Assembly (NCBI GenBank): GCA_015956445.1
Contig: WIUZ02000010.1
Location: 1,426,001-1,490,000, forward strand
Direction of reading: 5' to 3'
DNA: 64,000 bases
From: Thelephora terrestris
Taxonomy: Eukaryota > Basidiomycota > Agaricomycetes > Thelephorales > Thelephoraceae
The notes below the pieces were generated by a model. The model saw only the letters and a list, made by a program, of their open reading frames with translations. It made no database searches and was not told the origin of the DNA. Positions within the stretch are counted from its first letter, which is position 1; every line of letters begins with the position of its first letter. A program made the translations under genes and the position numbers. Shown one piece after another: positions 11,241 through 21,281 of this stretch.

Positions 11241-13266
11241 CGTCTCTGCTGACCCCCACGTCTCTGATGTTTATGGTGCATGATAATTTTTTTCGATCCT
11301 GTTACATTGCCCGCATCGTATTCCCTTGCTTTCCATAGCCTGTTTGCCGACATTCACGGCTCCGCGAGTCTCTGTTTCCAATTCTTCTTCAACGTTTGTC
11401 CTCGGCTTATTCCTATACTTCCAGGCGTTTTAAAACACGCCCTCACCTTTTTTCAATCCATCCGGTCGCCAATCCGCTCAATATCGTGTAGTTTTGGGGG
11501 TTATTACCGTTTTGGTCTCCCCACGACTTGGATCACATTACATGATGGGACGCCCATGCCTAAACGAGGCGTACGTCAGCATTCATCGCCACATCGCCCG
11601 CGAGACAGCTGGCGATGCGGGTGCCCGAGCTCACTTTGCCTCCCTATGATACGCCCCAAATTCCTTATCGTTACCCAAGAACTTCCTCACACCAGGCAAT
11701 TGGAAACATAGATTGCATTGCGCCATGCGGAGCTTGCTCGGGCCGTTTCCATTGGCGGATCTCGTCTCGAATTTCCATCAAGAGGGTCCAGGGTCCACGC
11801 GTCGGATGAGGGAAGGGTCCTAGTCGTTGATGAAAGTCACCTTGCAACAGAACATGCTTCCTCGTCGGAACCCTCAAATCCTAGTTGCGCCTCGCTGTCG
11901 AGCTCTTCGTGACCTTCGCTGTCAGAAATCAGGCGTTGAAGTTGCAATCTCAGAAACGGAATGAACGGTTAGCCAAATCGAACAACCGCATTGCCGTAGA
12001 GACAGAACGCACCAATTGAAAGAATCCGACTTGTTTCATGAACCTCGGCTGCCGCAGAAACACAAGGACTTCGCTTCGCGGAAAGTCTCCCCAACCAAAG
12101 CGCGCATAGACTCAGCCGTCTCGAGCAACTGAGGGAGGCGAGTAGCCAGTGTGACTAAACTTCAAATGGGGGAGCACTGGGGAAATAACCCCGTCGGCTA
12201 CCCTGAGGAGTAAATTCCACTGCGACTTTCTCCTAAACATCTTCGGTAGCGGAATGAGAGGGGGAGGACCTTTCAAATTCACGAGCAACATGACAGGAAC
12301 ATCGCAGAGCTCGGTGACTGTTGGGGACATAGGAAACAGTCACCCTCGCTTCTGGGAGGAGGGCACGGATCCGTAAGCGTGAACGTGTCGAGTAGCCACG
12401 TCGGTAAAGTGGATCCTCTTGTACGTGCGACTTGAGGCCTGAGGGCCCGGAGTTGATTGGGGTGCCCAGCTGTGACTTGGCCATCGAGGATTTGAGTCTT
12501 CTCCGTAAGATTTTGCAACCGAGCTCGGAAGTCTTGGTGTTTCTCTGAGAATTGAGACGGCCAGCCTGGCTGTTGCACCGTACGACTGTAAAGCCTGTGG
12601 GTCGCAGCGGGTTCGGACACAGAAAAGGAACTCACCAGGGCTGAAACCTGCTCGAATTTCTGTCCTCTCACCCTCACTGCCTGTCATCTCCCTATTTCCT
12701 TTCGCCTTTTGGGGCATCGGACCGACACCAGGGCTGAACCATGCAAAAACTGCCTGACATTCAAGAGTGGGAGGGTGCTCAAAAGTCAAGACCGGAGGTC
12801 GGCCTAGCCGTTCGCCATTGCCTTTAGATACCCTTGATCAACTTGAAGCGAACGCGCTCCTACCCCCTATGCTGAACCGAAGGAAATCCAGTCTTGGAGC
12901 AGATAATCGCGGCGACGAAGACAGATCCGATCATCCTCTTTACTATAGACGCACTTGGTGATGGTGGGAAGCAAACAAAAGTGCGCGGGGTTCTACAAGT
13001 CGTTGTGTTACTTACTCTGTTGGTCGTCCCACAGTGATTCATTCGGCCAGTAGCCCTGCATCACAGTCAAAGATGGCAGTTTTCGAAAGGAGTACCGACT
13101 CCGACCAATTCTGACCCCTCCGGATTTCTGGGTGAACGGGAGTCTCTCCTTATCGAATGGCTATGCTTACACCGGAAGCGCCACGAGACTTCCCATCAGG
13201 CTCAGGCGTTCCCCCGCAGTACGTCCAACACACACCCTCTCCTCACATCTACCACGAAAATCGACG
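11241..13266. other. 2-kb stretch without a supported gene
   Basis: Several overlapping medium ORFs exist on both strands (for example 12340-12789 and 12279-12677 on minus), but they contradict each other and none carries a recognisable motif. The plus strand at about 11700-12300 reads as helical, charged peptide interrupted by stops, possibly a decayed coding region. The right end (about 13080-13266) is the likely promoter of the NLR gene; CT-rich tracts lie just before its ATG. Confidence 0.4.
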
Positions 13267-16200
13267 ATGGCTTCAACTTCCCAGGGACAAAAAGGGAGCA
13301 ATGGCGTTCGCTCGACGTTGAATGCAGCAATCAAACTTATAAGCCTTGCGAAGGACGCCTGCCACGGTATTCCGCCAGCTCAAGTCGCTTTTGGGATTGC
13401 CGGCACCCTCCTGACCATGATTAGGGTATGTCTCCCCACTTCCTCTGCGATGCTTAGTTTCTGATCCACGCTCTCCTAGGACTCATTGGCCAACCAACAG
13501 GATTTCGTCGATCTTGGGCGAGCATGCGCCGATGTCTGCAAGATTCTCGACCGGGGGCTGAAGGGAAGGCAATTGGGCGATCTCAGCTCGTCAGTGCTGG
13601 AGGCTATCGGAGAGTTGACTACGTGGGTCGAGCCAGCATTGTGAACACCGAATGGTTCGCTAACTGAGTTCTCGTTCCAGAACCCTGGCCGGGATCCAGA
13701 GCGAGATTGTCAAGCTGGGTAAACGAAACGCGGCCTCTCAAGCCCTCAACGCGAATAGCGACAAAGATAAGATTGCCAGGTGGAATCGGGACCTCGATAG
13801 GATCCGCCAAACCTTCAACGTGCGTTCAGTCTGTTCTGCTCCCTGTGTGGCGGTTGATAAACACCCCCCCTCAGATCGAACTGGATATCAATACCAACAT
13901 CCTAGTCACGGATATCCATCGCAAGATAATGGCAAGTCCGGAGGATGCCATTGGACAACGTCAATCTGTAAGTACAGCCTTCTATCCGTTATCGACGAGA
14001 CGCTGATGGTCCCCGAGACTCATGCCAGGTCAGTGTTTGTGAAGATCGGAGGCGCATCGCTTACCTTTGCGTAGTGTTCCTCTGGGAGAATCTCCTCCCC
14101 CGCCTCCCAGGGTCTGTTTCGGACGTAACGAACTGATTGAGGAGATCGTTGGTCTCGCCGAAAACCTCGAACCCGTCGCTCTCATCGGTGCAGGGGGCAT
14201 TGGGAAAACATCCATCGCGCTGGCCGTCCTTCACCACGATCACGTCAAGGACCGGTTTGGCGACAACCGGCGATTCATCCGCTGTGATCGGCTCCCAGCT
14301 TCGTACCTCCATTTTCTTGCCCGCATCTCCCAAGTCATTGGTGCAGGTGTCGAAAACCCTGAGGATTTGGCTCCCTTGCGACCATTCCTGTCCTCGAGGG
14401 AGCTGATCTTGTTTCTCGACAATGCTGAATCCATCCTTGACCCGCAGGGGAAGGACTCCCAAAAGATATACGCCGTGGTTGAGGAATTGAGCCGCTTCGA
14501 GAACATCTGCCTTGGGATCACCTCCCGCATCACCACTGTCCCCCCACACTGCAAGCGTCCATTTGTCCCTACACTGTCAGCGGAATCGGCATGCGAGATC
14601 TTTTATGCCATCTACACCAACGGCGGACCATCAGACGTCATCAGCGAGCTTGTGAGGCAACTAGATTTCCACGCGCTCTCAATCACACTGCTTGCTACCA
14701 CGGCCTCTCAGAACGAGTGGGCTTACAATCGATTGGCTCAGGAGTGGGACGCACGTCGAGTGCAGGTACTTCGGACACATCACAACGAGAGCCTGGCTGC
14801 AACGATCGAGCTCTCACTTGATTCCCCAACATTCCGCCAACTCATCCCTCCATCAAAATCCCACAGAGTCGCCACCTCCCCAACACTCCGGAAACTTATC
14901 CCTTCCCCGATCCTCCGCAAAGTCCCCCCCAGTGCCCGCGAGCTCCTCGAAGTTGTCGCATTCTTTCCACAAGGGATCGACGAGAAAAACCTCGACTGGT
15001 TATTTCCCACGACCTCCAACAGGAAGGAGATCTTTGACAAATTCTGTGTTCTCTCTTTGACGCACCGAAACAACGGGTTCATCACGATGTTGGCTCCGAT
15101 CAGAGACTACCTCTGCCCCCTCGATCCGGGATCTTCCCCCCTCCTCTGTGCAACCAAGGATCGTTACTTCACCCGGTTGTCAGTTCACCTTGATCCTGAA
15201 GAACCCGAATTCCAAGAAGCGGAGTGGATCAAGTCCGAGGATGTAAACGTCGAGCATTTGCTCGATGTCTTCATTTCAATCGACCCGAACACACGCGATG
15301 TCTGGAAAGCTTGTCGTTACTTTGTGAACCACCTCTATTGGCACAAGCCACGGCACACTCTGCTAGGGTCGAAGATCGAAGGCCTTCCTGATGGTCATCG
15401 ATCTAAGGCTAAATGCTTGTTTGAGCTTTCGGCCTTGTTTGGAGCGGTCGGGAATCATGTAGAAAAAAAGCGACTACTTATTCAAACCTTGACGCTCGAG
15501 AGGGAGAAGGGGGATGATGTTCGGGTTGCTCAGACATTACTGTTCCTATGCGTTGCCAATCGGATGCTTGGACTTTACAAGGAAGGAATACAACGAGCAG
15601 AGGAAGCATTGGAAATCCACAAACGGCGCAGGGACACCTTCGATCAAGCGCGATGCTTGACTGAGATCGCTCGGTTGTTGCTTGAGGACGAACAACTCGA
15701 CGCTGCAGAAACCGCGGCATCACGCGCGAACGATCTAATCCCGGAGAAAGGCCAAGAACATCTGCTCTGCAGATCTCATCGCGCTCTTGGCAAAATATAT
15801 TGTCGCAAGGGAGAGAAAGAGAAGGCCATTGACCATTACGAGACAGCGCTTCGAATCGCATCCCGCTTCAATTGGCAAGATCAACTATTTTGGATTCATT
15901 TCGGTATGGCACAAATGTTCTCGTCCGAACACGAGTCTGGCGATGCAGAAACCCACATTCAACAAGCCAAATCCCACACGGTTGACAACACATACCTCCT
16001 GGGTTTCGCGATGGAATTACAGGCCCGGCTTTGGCTTGAAAAACGTTGGCTGAAAGACGCGAGATCCGAGGGTTTGGCCGCGCTGGAGATCTTTGAGAGT
16101 CTCGGGGCGGCGGAGGATGCAGAGGGCTGCCGAGAACTCCTCCAAGAGATTGAACGAGTGGTCGAAGCTTTCGCCAGTCTATCTCGGGCAATTCAGAGTT

Positions 16201-16271
16201 CCAGTGGTGAGTTTTCCAGGCGCGACGCTGCCTCCCAACCTTGCCGACTCATGTGCCATCTCCAAGCTTAA
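13267..16271 (+). CDS. NLR-type STAND NTPase with helical N-terminus and TPR repeats
   Basis: Fungal NLR-like protein, a family implicated in heterokaryon incompatibility, xenorecognition and regulated cell death. Exons 13267-13425, 13480-13622, 13681-13819 and 13875-13967 encode an all-helical domain (ALNAAIKLISLAKDACHGI.., RACADVCKILDRGL, ARWNRDLDRIRQTF). It resembles the MLKL/HeLo-like N-terminal bundles often fused to basidiomycete NLRs. The large last exon (about 14067 on) holds the NTPase: Walker A GAGGIGKTS (about 14190), Walker B LILFLDNAES (about 14405), sensor-like LGITSR (about 14515) and a winged-helix region. From about 15380 it has TPR-like repeats (KCLFELSALFGAVG, AQTLLFLCVANRMLGLYKEGIQ, ARCLTEIARLLLEDEQLDAAE, SHRALGKIYCRKGEKEKAI). 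The junction between exon 4 and the NTPase exon could not be placed in phase. Otherwise no stop is present. It sits amid relics and duplicated genes, typical for an accessory immune-type locus. Confidence 0.85.
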
Positions 16272-17582
16272 CGCGTAGCGCCTGGTGCACCGTCTCGCCT
16301 ACCCCTTGAGGTGCTAAAGATGGATCCGGACAGGCCCCCTCGTTCCTGGACGGAGCATTCGTCACTCTCGTCCTCTAAGCACCCCGTCCATCATACCCGC
16401 ACATCGTTCTATGTATGCGTTATCATTTTACCGCGCTCATCCCCGGCATGTATAGTCTTTAAGTAAAATCATTTCCTTTACCCGTCTTCTCCCTCCCACC
16501 CTTCATCCCAGGGCCACCAATGCCAGCCGCAGCCTTAAGTAATCCAATTTACGATAGTGAGTAGCACACGGAAAAAATATTCAATTCCTTTGGTCGGACT
16601 ACAAGCGCGAGGTCTATTCTTACTAGTAGTTGCATCGTATGAACTCAAGTCATCGGGTTGTTCGTCGGTACCCACGCGTCCCGAAATTCGACATGCAGAG
16701 AAGTTGACCCACAGGTCTCACGCGCCCGGAGTGCTGCCAACCAGTCCTGTGGAAATAAAAGGCGGGCCTCGGCGTTGATTCGTAGCTCATGGATGTCCGG
16801 CACTCAGCGGAATGAGCATTGGTGCAAAACGACTCAATCGACAAGAAGAATGATCGAACGTGGCCACAGGATATCGGATATCTTCGGACGAGAAGATTAA
16901 ACGGCCCACAGAGGACGCAGGATATGCATTATTCTTCGGCTCGACCAACCACAGAATCCTTGGCGTGAAGGAATTCTTTCCGCAAAGCCCTGTGCGCCCA
17001 CTGAGATTGACAATCGGCGTTCACCTCGCCCGTTGCCGTTCCAGACACCATTCTCACAGAGATTGAGAAAACTGACGCGGAACGGTTCAGATAAATGAGG
17101 TTTCTGCATCGAATTGATTTTACGTACCGATTGTACACCTGCGGCGGCTTTTATGAGCTGGTTCACCGCAATCGACGGGTCGTCCCCAGATGGGCTGACT
17201 CGAAGCGCATTCGAAGTGAGCTTCGGGGCGTGAAAGGCCTTCATTTCCTGATCGTTTCCCAAGGGGATCTTGACCCAGGTATGAACACCGATTCAAACTG
17301 CTGTTCCAATAGGCTGTATTGTTGTGTCCATCCTGTCTAGCCCACAGCGTTGAACGCCGATCACGCCTTGGTATCCTATTCATCTCCTGCGCGACAGCCG
17401 CATGAAACTGGAAATGCCTCCCCCTGGGCCCAGGCCTTTGCCGAGGACCGACGATGAATGCACATGGCGTGCCTGTGCAAATGGCTAAACTCTTCTGCAG
17501 AACCCTTCGGTGAGTAGGTGGTTTCTTGAGGGAGGATGATCGCAGTTGGGTAGATCGTAGTAATGTGGTGGGACCCGCTGAT
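16272..17582. other. Intergenic, no supported gene
   Basis: Starts with the 3' UTR of the NLR gene; a C/T-rich segment follows at 16480-16510. A 121-codon minus frame (17262-16897) has a plausible coding look (KAFHAPKLTSNALRV..) and continues upstream without a clear start. It may be a fragment of a lost gene, but I recognise no family. Confidence 0.35.
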
Positions 17583-17820
17583 CAGCCACGAACTGGAAAT
17601 TTATTACTGGAATGGGCTCATGCCTCCTTCTCGCATGATCGAGGATTCCCCGCGTTTCTGAGGCGAACTTCGACAGATTCCGGTAAATTTTAAACTTCAA
17701 TCTCCTCTTGGTATTCTTCACAAACGAATATGGGCACAGATGAGACCGCCGTGGGGTACAGTCCATCGATCTTTGGCCCAATCAACTCACCACGATTTTC
17801 GGTGTTCGCTGCAGCTAGAT
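17583..17820 (+). pseudogene. Kinase-tail relic, duplicate of the end of the 9.9-11.2 kb pseudogene
   Basis: Clear nucleotide similarity to about 10940-11160: actgg..aatgggctcatgcctcct, catgatcgaggattcccc, cgaacttcgacag.ttccggtaaattttaaacttc, and the exon reading GTDETAVGYSPSIFGPINSP. Only the C-terminal end of the kinase remains, followed by unrelated sequence and a stop. Here the codon that is TGA in the larger pseudogene is CGA (17793-17795), so this fragment keeps the older state. Confidence 0.75.
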
Positions 17821-18004
17821 CTCCCACTCCCTCACAAGTTTACTGAGGGTGGTTACGTGGCCATCATTTTCCTGAGTCAAACGGAATACATTGTAGGACG
17901 GAGGTCCGCTAAGTCACCTCTCATATATGAGAGGCTAAGAACCACGAACTCGGCTTCATCGTTGCGCTGGCATTGAATCCATAACTGCGCTTGCATCGGG
18001 ATCC

Positions 18005-18122
18005 GAGTCGACAAACTCCTCGACAAAAAACAACGTCAGAAAGTCTCGTCACTCTGATTCGTCTCCCCCTCAGTGGACCTTAGGCAACGAACCGCCACTT
18101 TTGACGAGTGCGAAGAAGCGTG
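18005..18122 (+). pseudogene. 5' relic of the neighbouring SPRY-domain gene
   Basis: Matches the 5' coding part of the gene at 19996-20964: the LDKL.. block, then ctcgtcactctgattcgtctccccctcagtggac (compare about 20045-20079) and ccacttttgacgagtgcgaagaagcg (compare about 20122-20147). An in-frame stop and a deletion between the blocks show that it is not coding. It lies about 190 bp after the kinase-tail relic. Confidence 0.7.
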
Positions 18123-18434
18123 AGTAGAAACAACCCTGTGCCGGGCGTGGACAGCGGTAAGTTGACGAGAGTTATCGACCAACCAGTTGGAGCAGGCTAA
18201 GTCAGGACGGCGAGGATGTTCCACCTGTCTGAAAAGAAGAGGCTGAAGCCGGCGAAGTGCTTCGTGTACTGACCTACAGAGTTCCTGTGGGTGAAATCGC
18301 AGCGGACAGATCGGGCAAGTGTTGCGCATGCAATCCACTTCGAATCCGTGAAAACAATCGGTGAGTCAACGCCTTGTTGGTACAAAAAAGGGCACAGGCA
18401 AGTACAACAGGAAGTTTGTGTGAATATCCTACTT

Positions 18435-19345
18435 TCAATCCACAAGCCGAAACTTCGTCCGAGTGGTGACGGTGGTAACCTCTGTAACGGTCGTTCCGAA
18501 GCCATCATCACTCGGCTCGGTTATGAGATGGGAACAGGTTGAACAGTGACCACCATCGTTTTCTTCGTATGGCGGGGCGCTGGCTTCTCTCTGAGCCCCA
18601 AAGAAGGAGGGCGTAGAGTTTCTTGCCAAGTTGTTGGACCTAACTGGGACGAGTTCCCAGATCCTGCATGGTTCGAGCTTGGAATCCTCCATTAATTGGA
18701 CCTAATTTGAAACAATGCGTCAGCTCCGAACGTCTAGTAAACAGTGGGGGAGCTGTTTGCTGACCTTCGTCCCATTAGATTCGGATCCCCACTGGGCCAG
18801 ATCCCAAACTTTGTTGGTTGATCCCCAAAGGATCCTTGAGGTTCAGAGTGAGTGGCAGGGGGCTGTTGCAGCAGACGACGGGCCTTACCGGACATATTCG
18901 AATCCCTGATACCTAGTGTCCTCCACAGTGTGGATCTTCCAGGCCACAGGAAGCTCAGAAACCGAGACGGCGTACCCTTTACCTATCCCATCCAACATAG
19001 TGCAATACTGATCAGGTTGCGCTACCGTGGATCCTCCGGCCTATCGAAATGTCTGGTAAGTGACTGGGATGTGTACGGAAGGGTGACGATCACCTTTCGA
19101 ATCGTATACCCTTTGCCAAGCGGAAGGATTTCCCACTGGGATGGTTGTAGGTAACATTAGTGCGACGGTGAGGCCCCGCTGTAAGTCTACTCACCTCGCC
19201 CCTTCCGTCTTCCAAAGCGGTGAGCGGACGACCGCACAGCTCGCGGACGTCGTCCTTTGTGTCGACGTATGTTCTAGACACGATGTTCCGTATTTTGTAA
19301 GTCCCAGCCTTTAGCCTTCCACCTTGGAAGAGGGAAGTTGACATT
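18435..19345 (-). CDS. Beta-trefoil (ricin-B/CBM13-like) protein, distant copy
   Basis: Third apparently intact member of the family seen at 2.0-4.3 kb, on the opposite strand. It starts MSTSLFQGGRLKAGTYKIRN at 19345. After an intron it continues WEILPLGKGYTIRK (about 19140-19097), then SVSELPVAWKIHTVED..QGFEYVR, then NKVWDLAQWGSESNGTK (about 18820-18770). An intron (about 18766-18701, branch site CTGAC) leads to VQLMEDSKLEPCRIWELVPVR. The end is a linker with APPYEENDGG and the tail DDGFGTTVTEVTTVTTRTKFRLVD. Exon boundaries correspond to those of the array copies. The third junction near 19080-18990 is less certain. No signal peptide or membrane segment is seen. Lectin, carbohydrate-binding or inhibitor roles are all possible. 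Confidence 0.7.
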
Positions 19346-19995
19346 GTTGCGACCGGGTATGACGGACAGTGAAGTGTTTGGTGGTAAGTTACGTTGTGTG
19401 TGTGCGCTACACAATCCAGCCACACTTTTGCAAGGAGCGCCAGGATCAGGCGGCCCGAGAACGGTGGGCCGAAGTCCCGCAGCAGCGCACCGTAGACCGT
19501 AGTGTCAACCCTCTTGCGAAAAAGAAAAGCTCTACGCGAGACGGCGACTAATATCTGCCTCCGTGGAACTCAAGCGTACATCGAGGACATGCTCAATTAA
19601 TCCCCCGCGTCTGGAAGGTACGGTGGTGTTCTGAATCTGACTATGTGTTGACCTGAGAAGTATGCAACTAGATAAGCGTATGGAGAAAGGGGGTCATGAA
19701 CATCGCGAGTAAGCACACAAACACCATAAGCGAGTCGTAAAAAGTCTGACACGGCCAGTCCTCCCCCAGAATGTATTAGGCTTTCCACGATTTGCTGATT
19801 GTCACCCGAAGACGGAGCCAGCAGCTAAAAGACGCAGGCCAAATGTTCAGGAATGCGGACATTGCGCGAGGCAGCCCGCGGCTCTTACCGGATGTGTCCG
19901 GCAGTGGAGGGTTCAGAGTAGCAACTTGAACGTGCGGCCCCGCTCAATGCAGTGCCGTCCTGTCATCCGGCCACGACCCAACTACCATCCGGTAT
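19346..19995. other. Divergent intergenic region between beta-trefoil and SPRY genes
   Basis: Holds the two divergent promoters. No ORF with a recognisable motif. Confidence 0.4.
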
Positions 19996-20964
19996 ATGCA
20001 GCATCTCTTGGATAAACTCTTCCACAAAGGCAAAGCCACGCAGTCTCATCACTCTGATTTGTCTCCCCCTCAATGGACTCCAGCTGTCGAAACGACTCAC
20101 GAACACGGTAAATACCAGGACGCCACTTTCGACGAGTACGAAGAAGCGGAACGGTTCTGCGCACGTTACCGCGTCGAAAAACCTAAGCTCCTCCTATCAA
20201 ATGTGGTCGAGAGGTTGTCTCAAGAAGGGTGCAAACCGTGGGGAATTAAGTATCCGGCTTCCTCTAGGTTTGAGGGCCGCATAGAATCTATGATGGACAA
20301 GGGAGGAGCGGGAGTGATCAAGATCTTCACCGATAAGATATGCAAGGATGTTTGCCTCTTCAGCGACCTGCCCATCATGGCAGGTTTATACGATACGAAG
20401 GGGAAGCAGGGAGTCTATTACGAGGTGGTGATCAGGAAGATGGGGGGGATCATTGCTATCGGTAATGCCACCTCCGAAATATCAGCCCATGCACTCTCAC
20501 CGACCCGGTTCACTGTAGGTTCTACATGTCTTCCGTACCCCGAGTGGAGGTTTCCGGGATGGAACCGTCTCAGCGTCGGACTCCACCTCGACGATTTCAG
20601 GAAATTCTTTGAAGATCCAGAGGGTGGTCGAGAATACGAAAGCCACGGTTTGCTCAACAAAATCTCGTCTGGAGACTCGATTGGATTCGGATACGAGTTC
20701 GCGTCGCGGAGCGTCTTTTTCACGTATAACGGCGCAAGGCTCCCAACGGCGTTCAGTGGGGTCTATGTCCCTCGTGAAAAATACGATGTGTATGCTGCGA
20801 TTGGGGTGGAAGGACAGAACGAATTTGAGGTGAACTTTGGAACGGACGTGTTTAGGTGGAAGGAAGGGAATGACTGGGCTTGGAGGGTTGAAGGACACGT
20901 TGGAAACTTTGCGGGTTCAGGTAGTGGCAGGGAAGAATTGCCTAGTTATGAGGAAGCGCTTTAA
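19996..20964 (+). CDS. SPRY-domain protein with C-terminal PSY motif
   Basis: Single-exon protein of 322 residues. A polar N-terminus with an acidic YDEYEEAERF-like helix (about 45-55) is followed by a SPRY-type beta-sandwich: YYEVVIRKMGG (about 142-152), IAIGNATSEIS, FPGWNRLSVGLHLDDF, SSGDSIGFGYEF, RSVFFTYNGARLPTAF (about 235-250), YDVYAAIGVEGQNEFEVNFG and FRWKEGND. SPRY domains are protein-interaction modules. The arrangement recalls yeast Ssh4/Ear1, SPRY adaptors that recruit the Rsp5 ubiquitin ligase through PPxY motifs. Here the C-terminus LPSYEEAL is PY-like but lacks the second proline, and no transmembrane segment is visible. The adaptor role is therefore an inference. A broken 5' copy lies at 18.0 kb. 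Confidence 0.8.
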   Translation: MQHLLDKLFHKGKATQSHHSDLSPPQWTPAVETTHEHGKYQDATFDEYEEAERFCARYRVEKPKLLLSNVVERLSQEGCKPWGIKYPASSRFEGRIESMMDKGGAGVIKIFTDKICKDVCLFSDLPIMAGLYDTKGKQGVYYEVVIRKMGGIIAIGNATSEISAHALSPTRFTVGSTCLPYPEWRFPGWNRLSVGLHLDDFRKFFEDPEGGREYESHGLLNKISSGDSIGFGYEFASRSVFFTYNGARLPTAFSGVYVPREKYDVYAAIGVEGQNEFEVNFGTDVFRWKEGNDWAWRVEGHVGNFAGSGSGREELPSYEEAL

Positions 20965-21281
20965 GCTGTACTCTACCTCTGCTCTAACCAGAACCATCGC
21001 GTGTTGGAGGTGGGAAGGCAAGGTATCATCAAGTCACGTGTTCTATCGCGTTAATTTTCCCAACCGCGACGGAACAAACCCAACGGATCTGTTTCTGTCA
21101 TCACCGTACCCGACGAGACTAAGTACTCCTGCAGGCGACAGCAATGATTCGGGTTCCGCAGCTGGAGACAAGCACGCAGTTTGAAGAGGGCTCTTCGAAA
21201 CTCGCTCGCGTTGATCTCCAGTTCCAGTCTCACCAGGAACATGTTCAACCATTGCCCCCCTTCCTGATACCTAAGCTGGAC

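Noticed and set aside
12112-12789. Nested minus-strand ORFs of 72-149 codons
   Set aside because: Three frames overlap and none shows a motif, a conserved splice site or a plausible gene structure.
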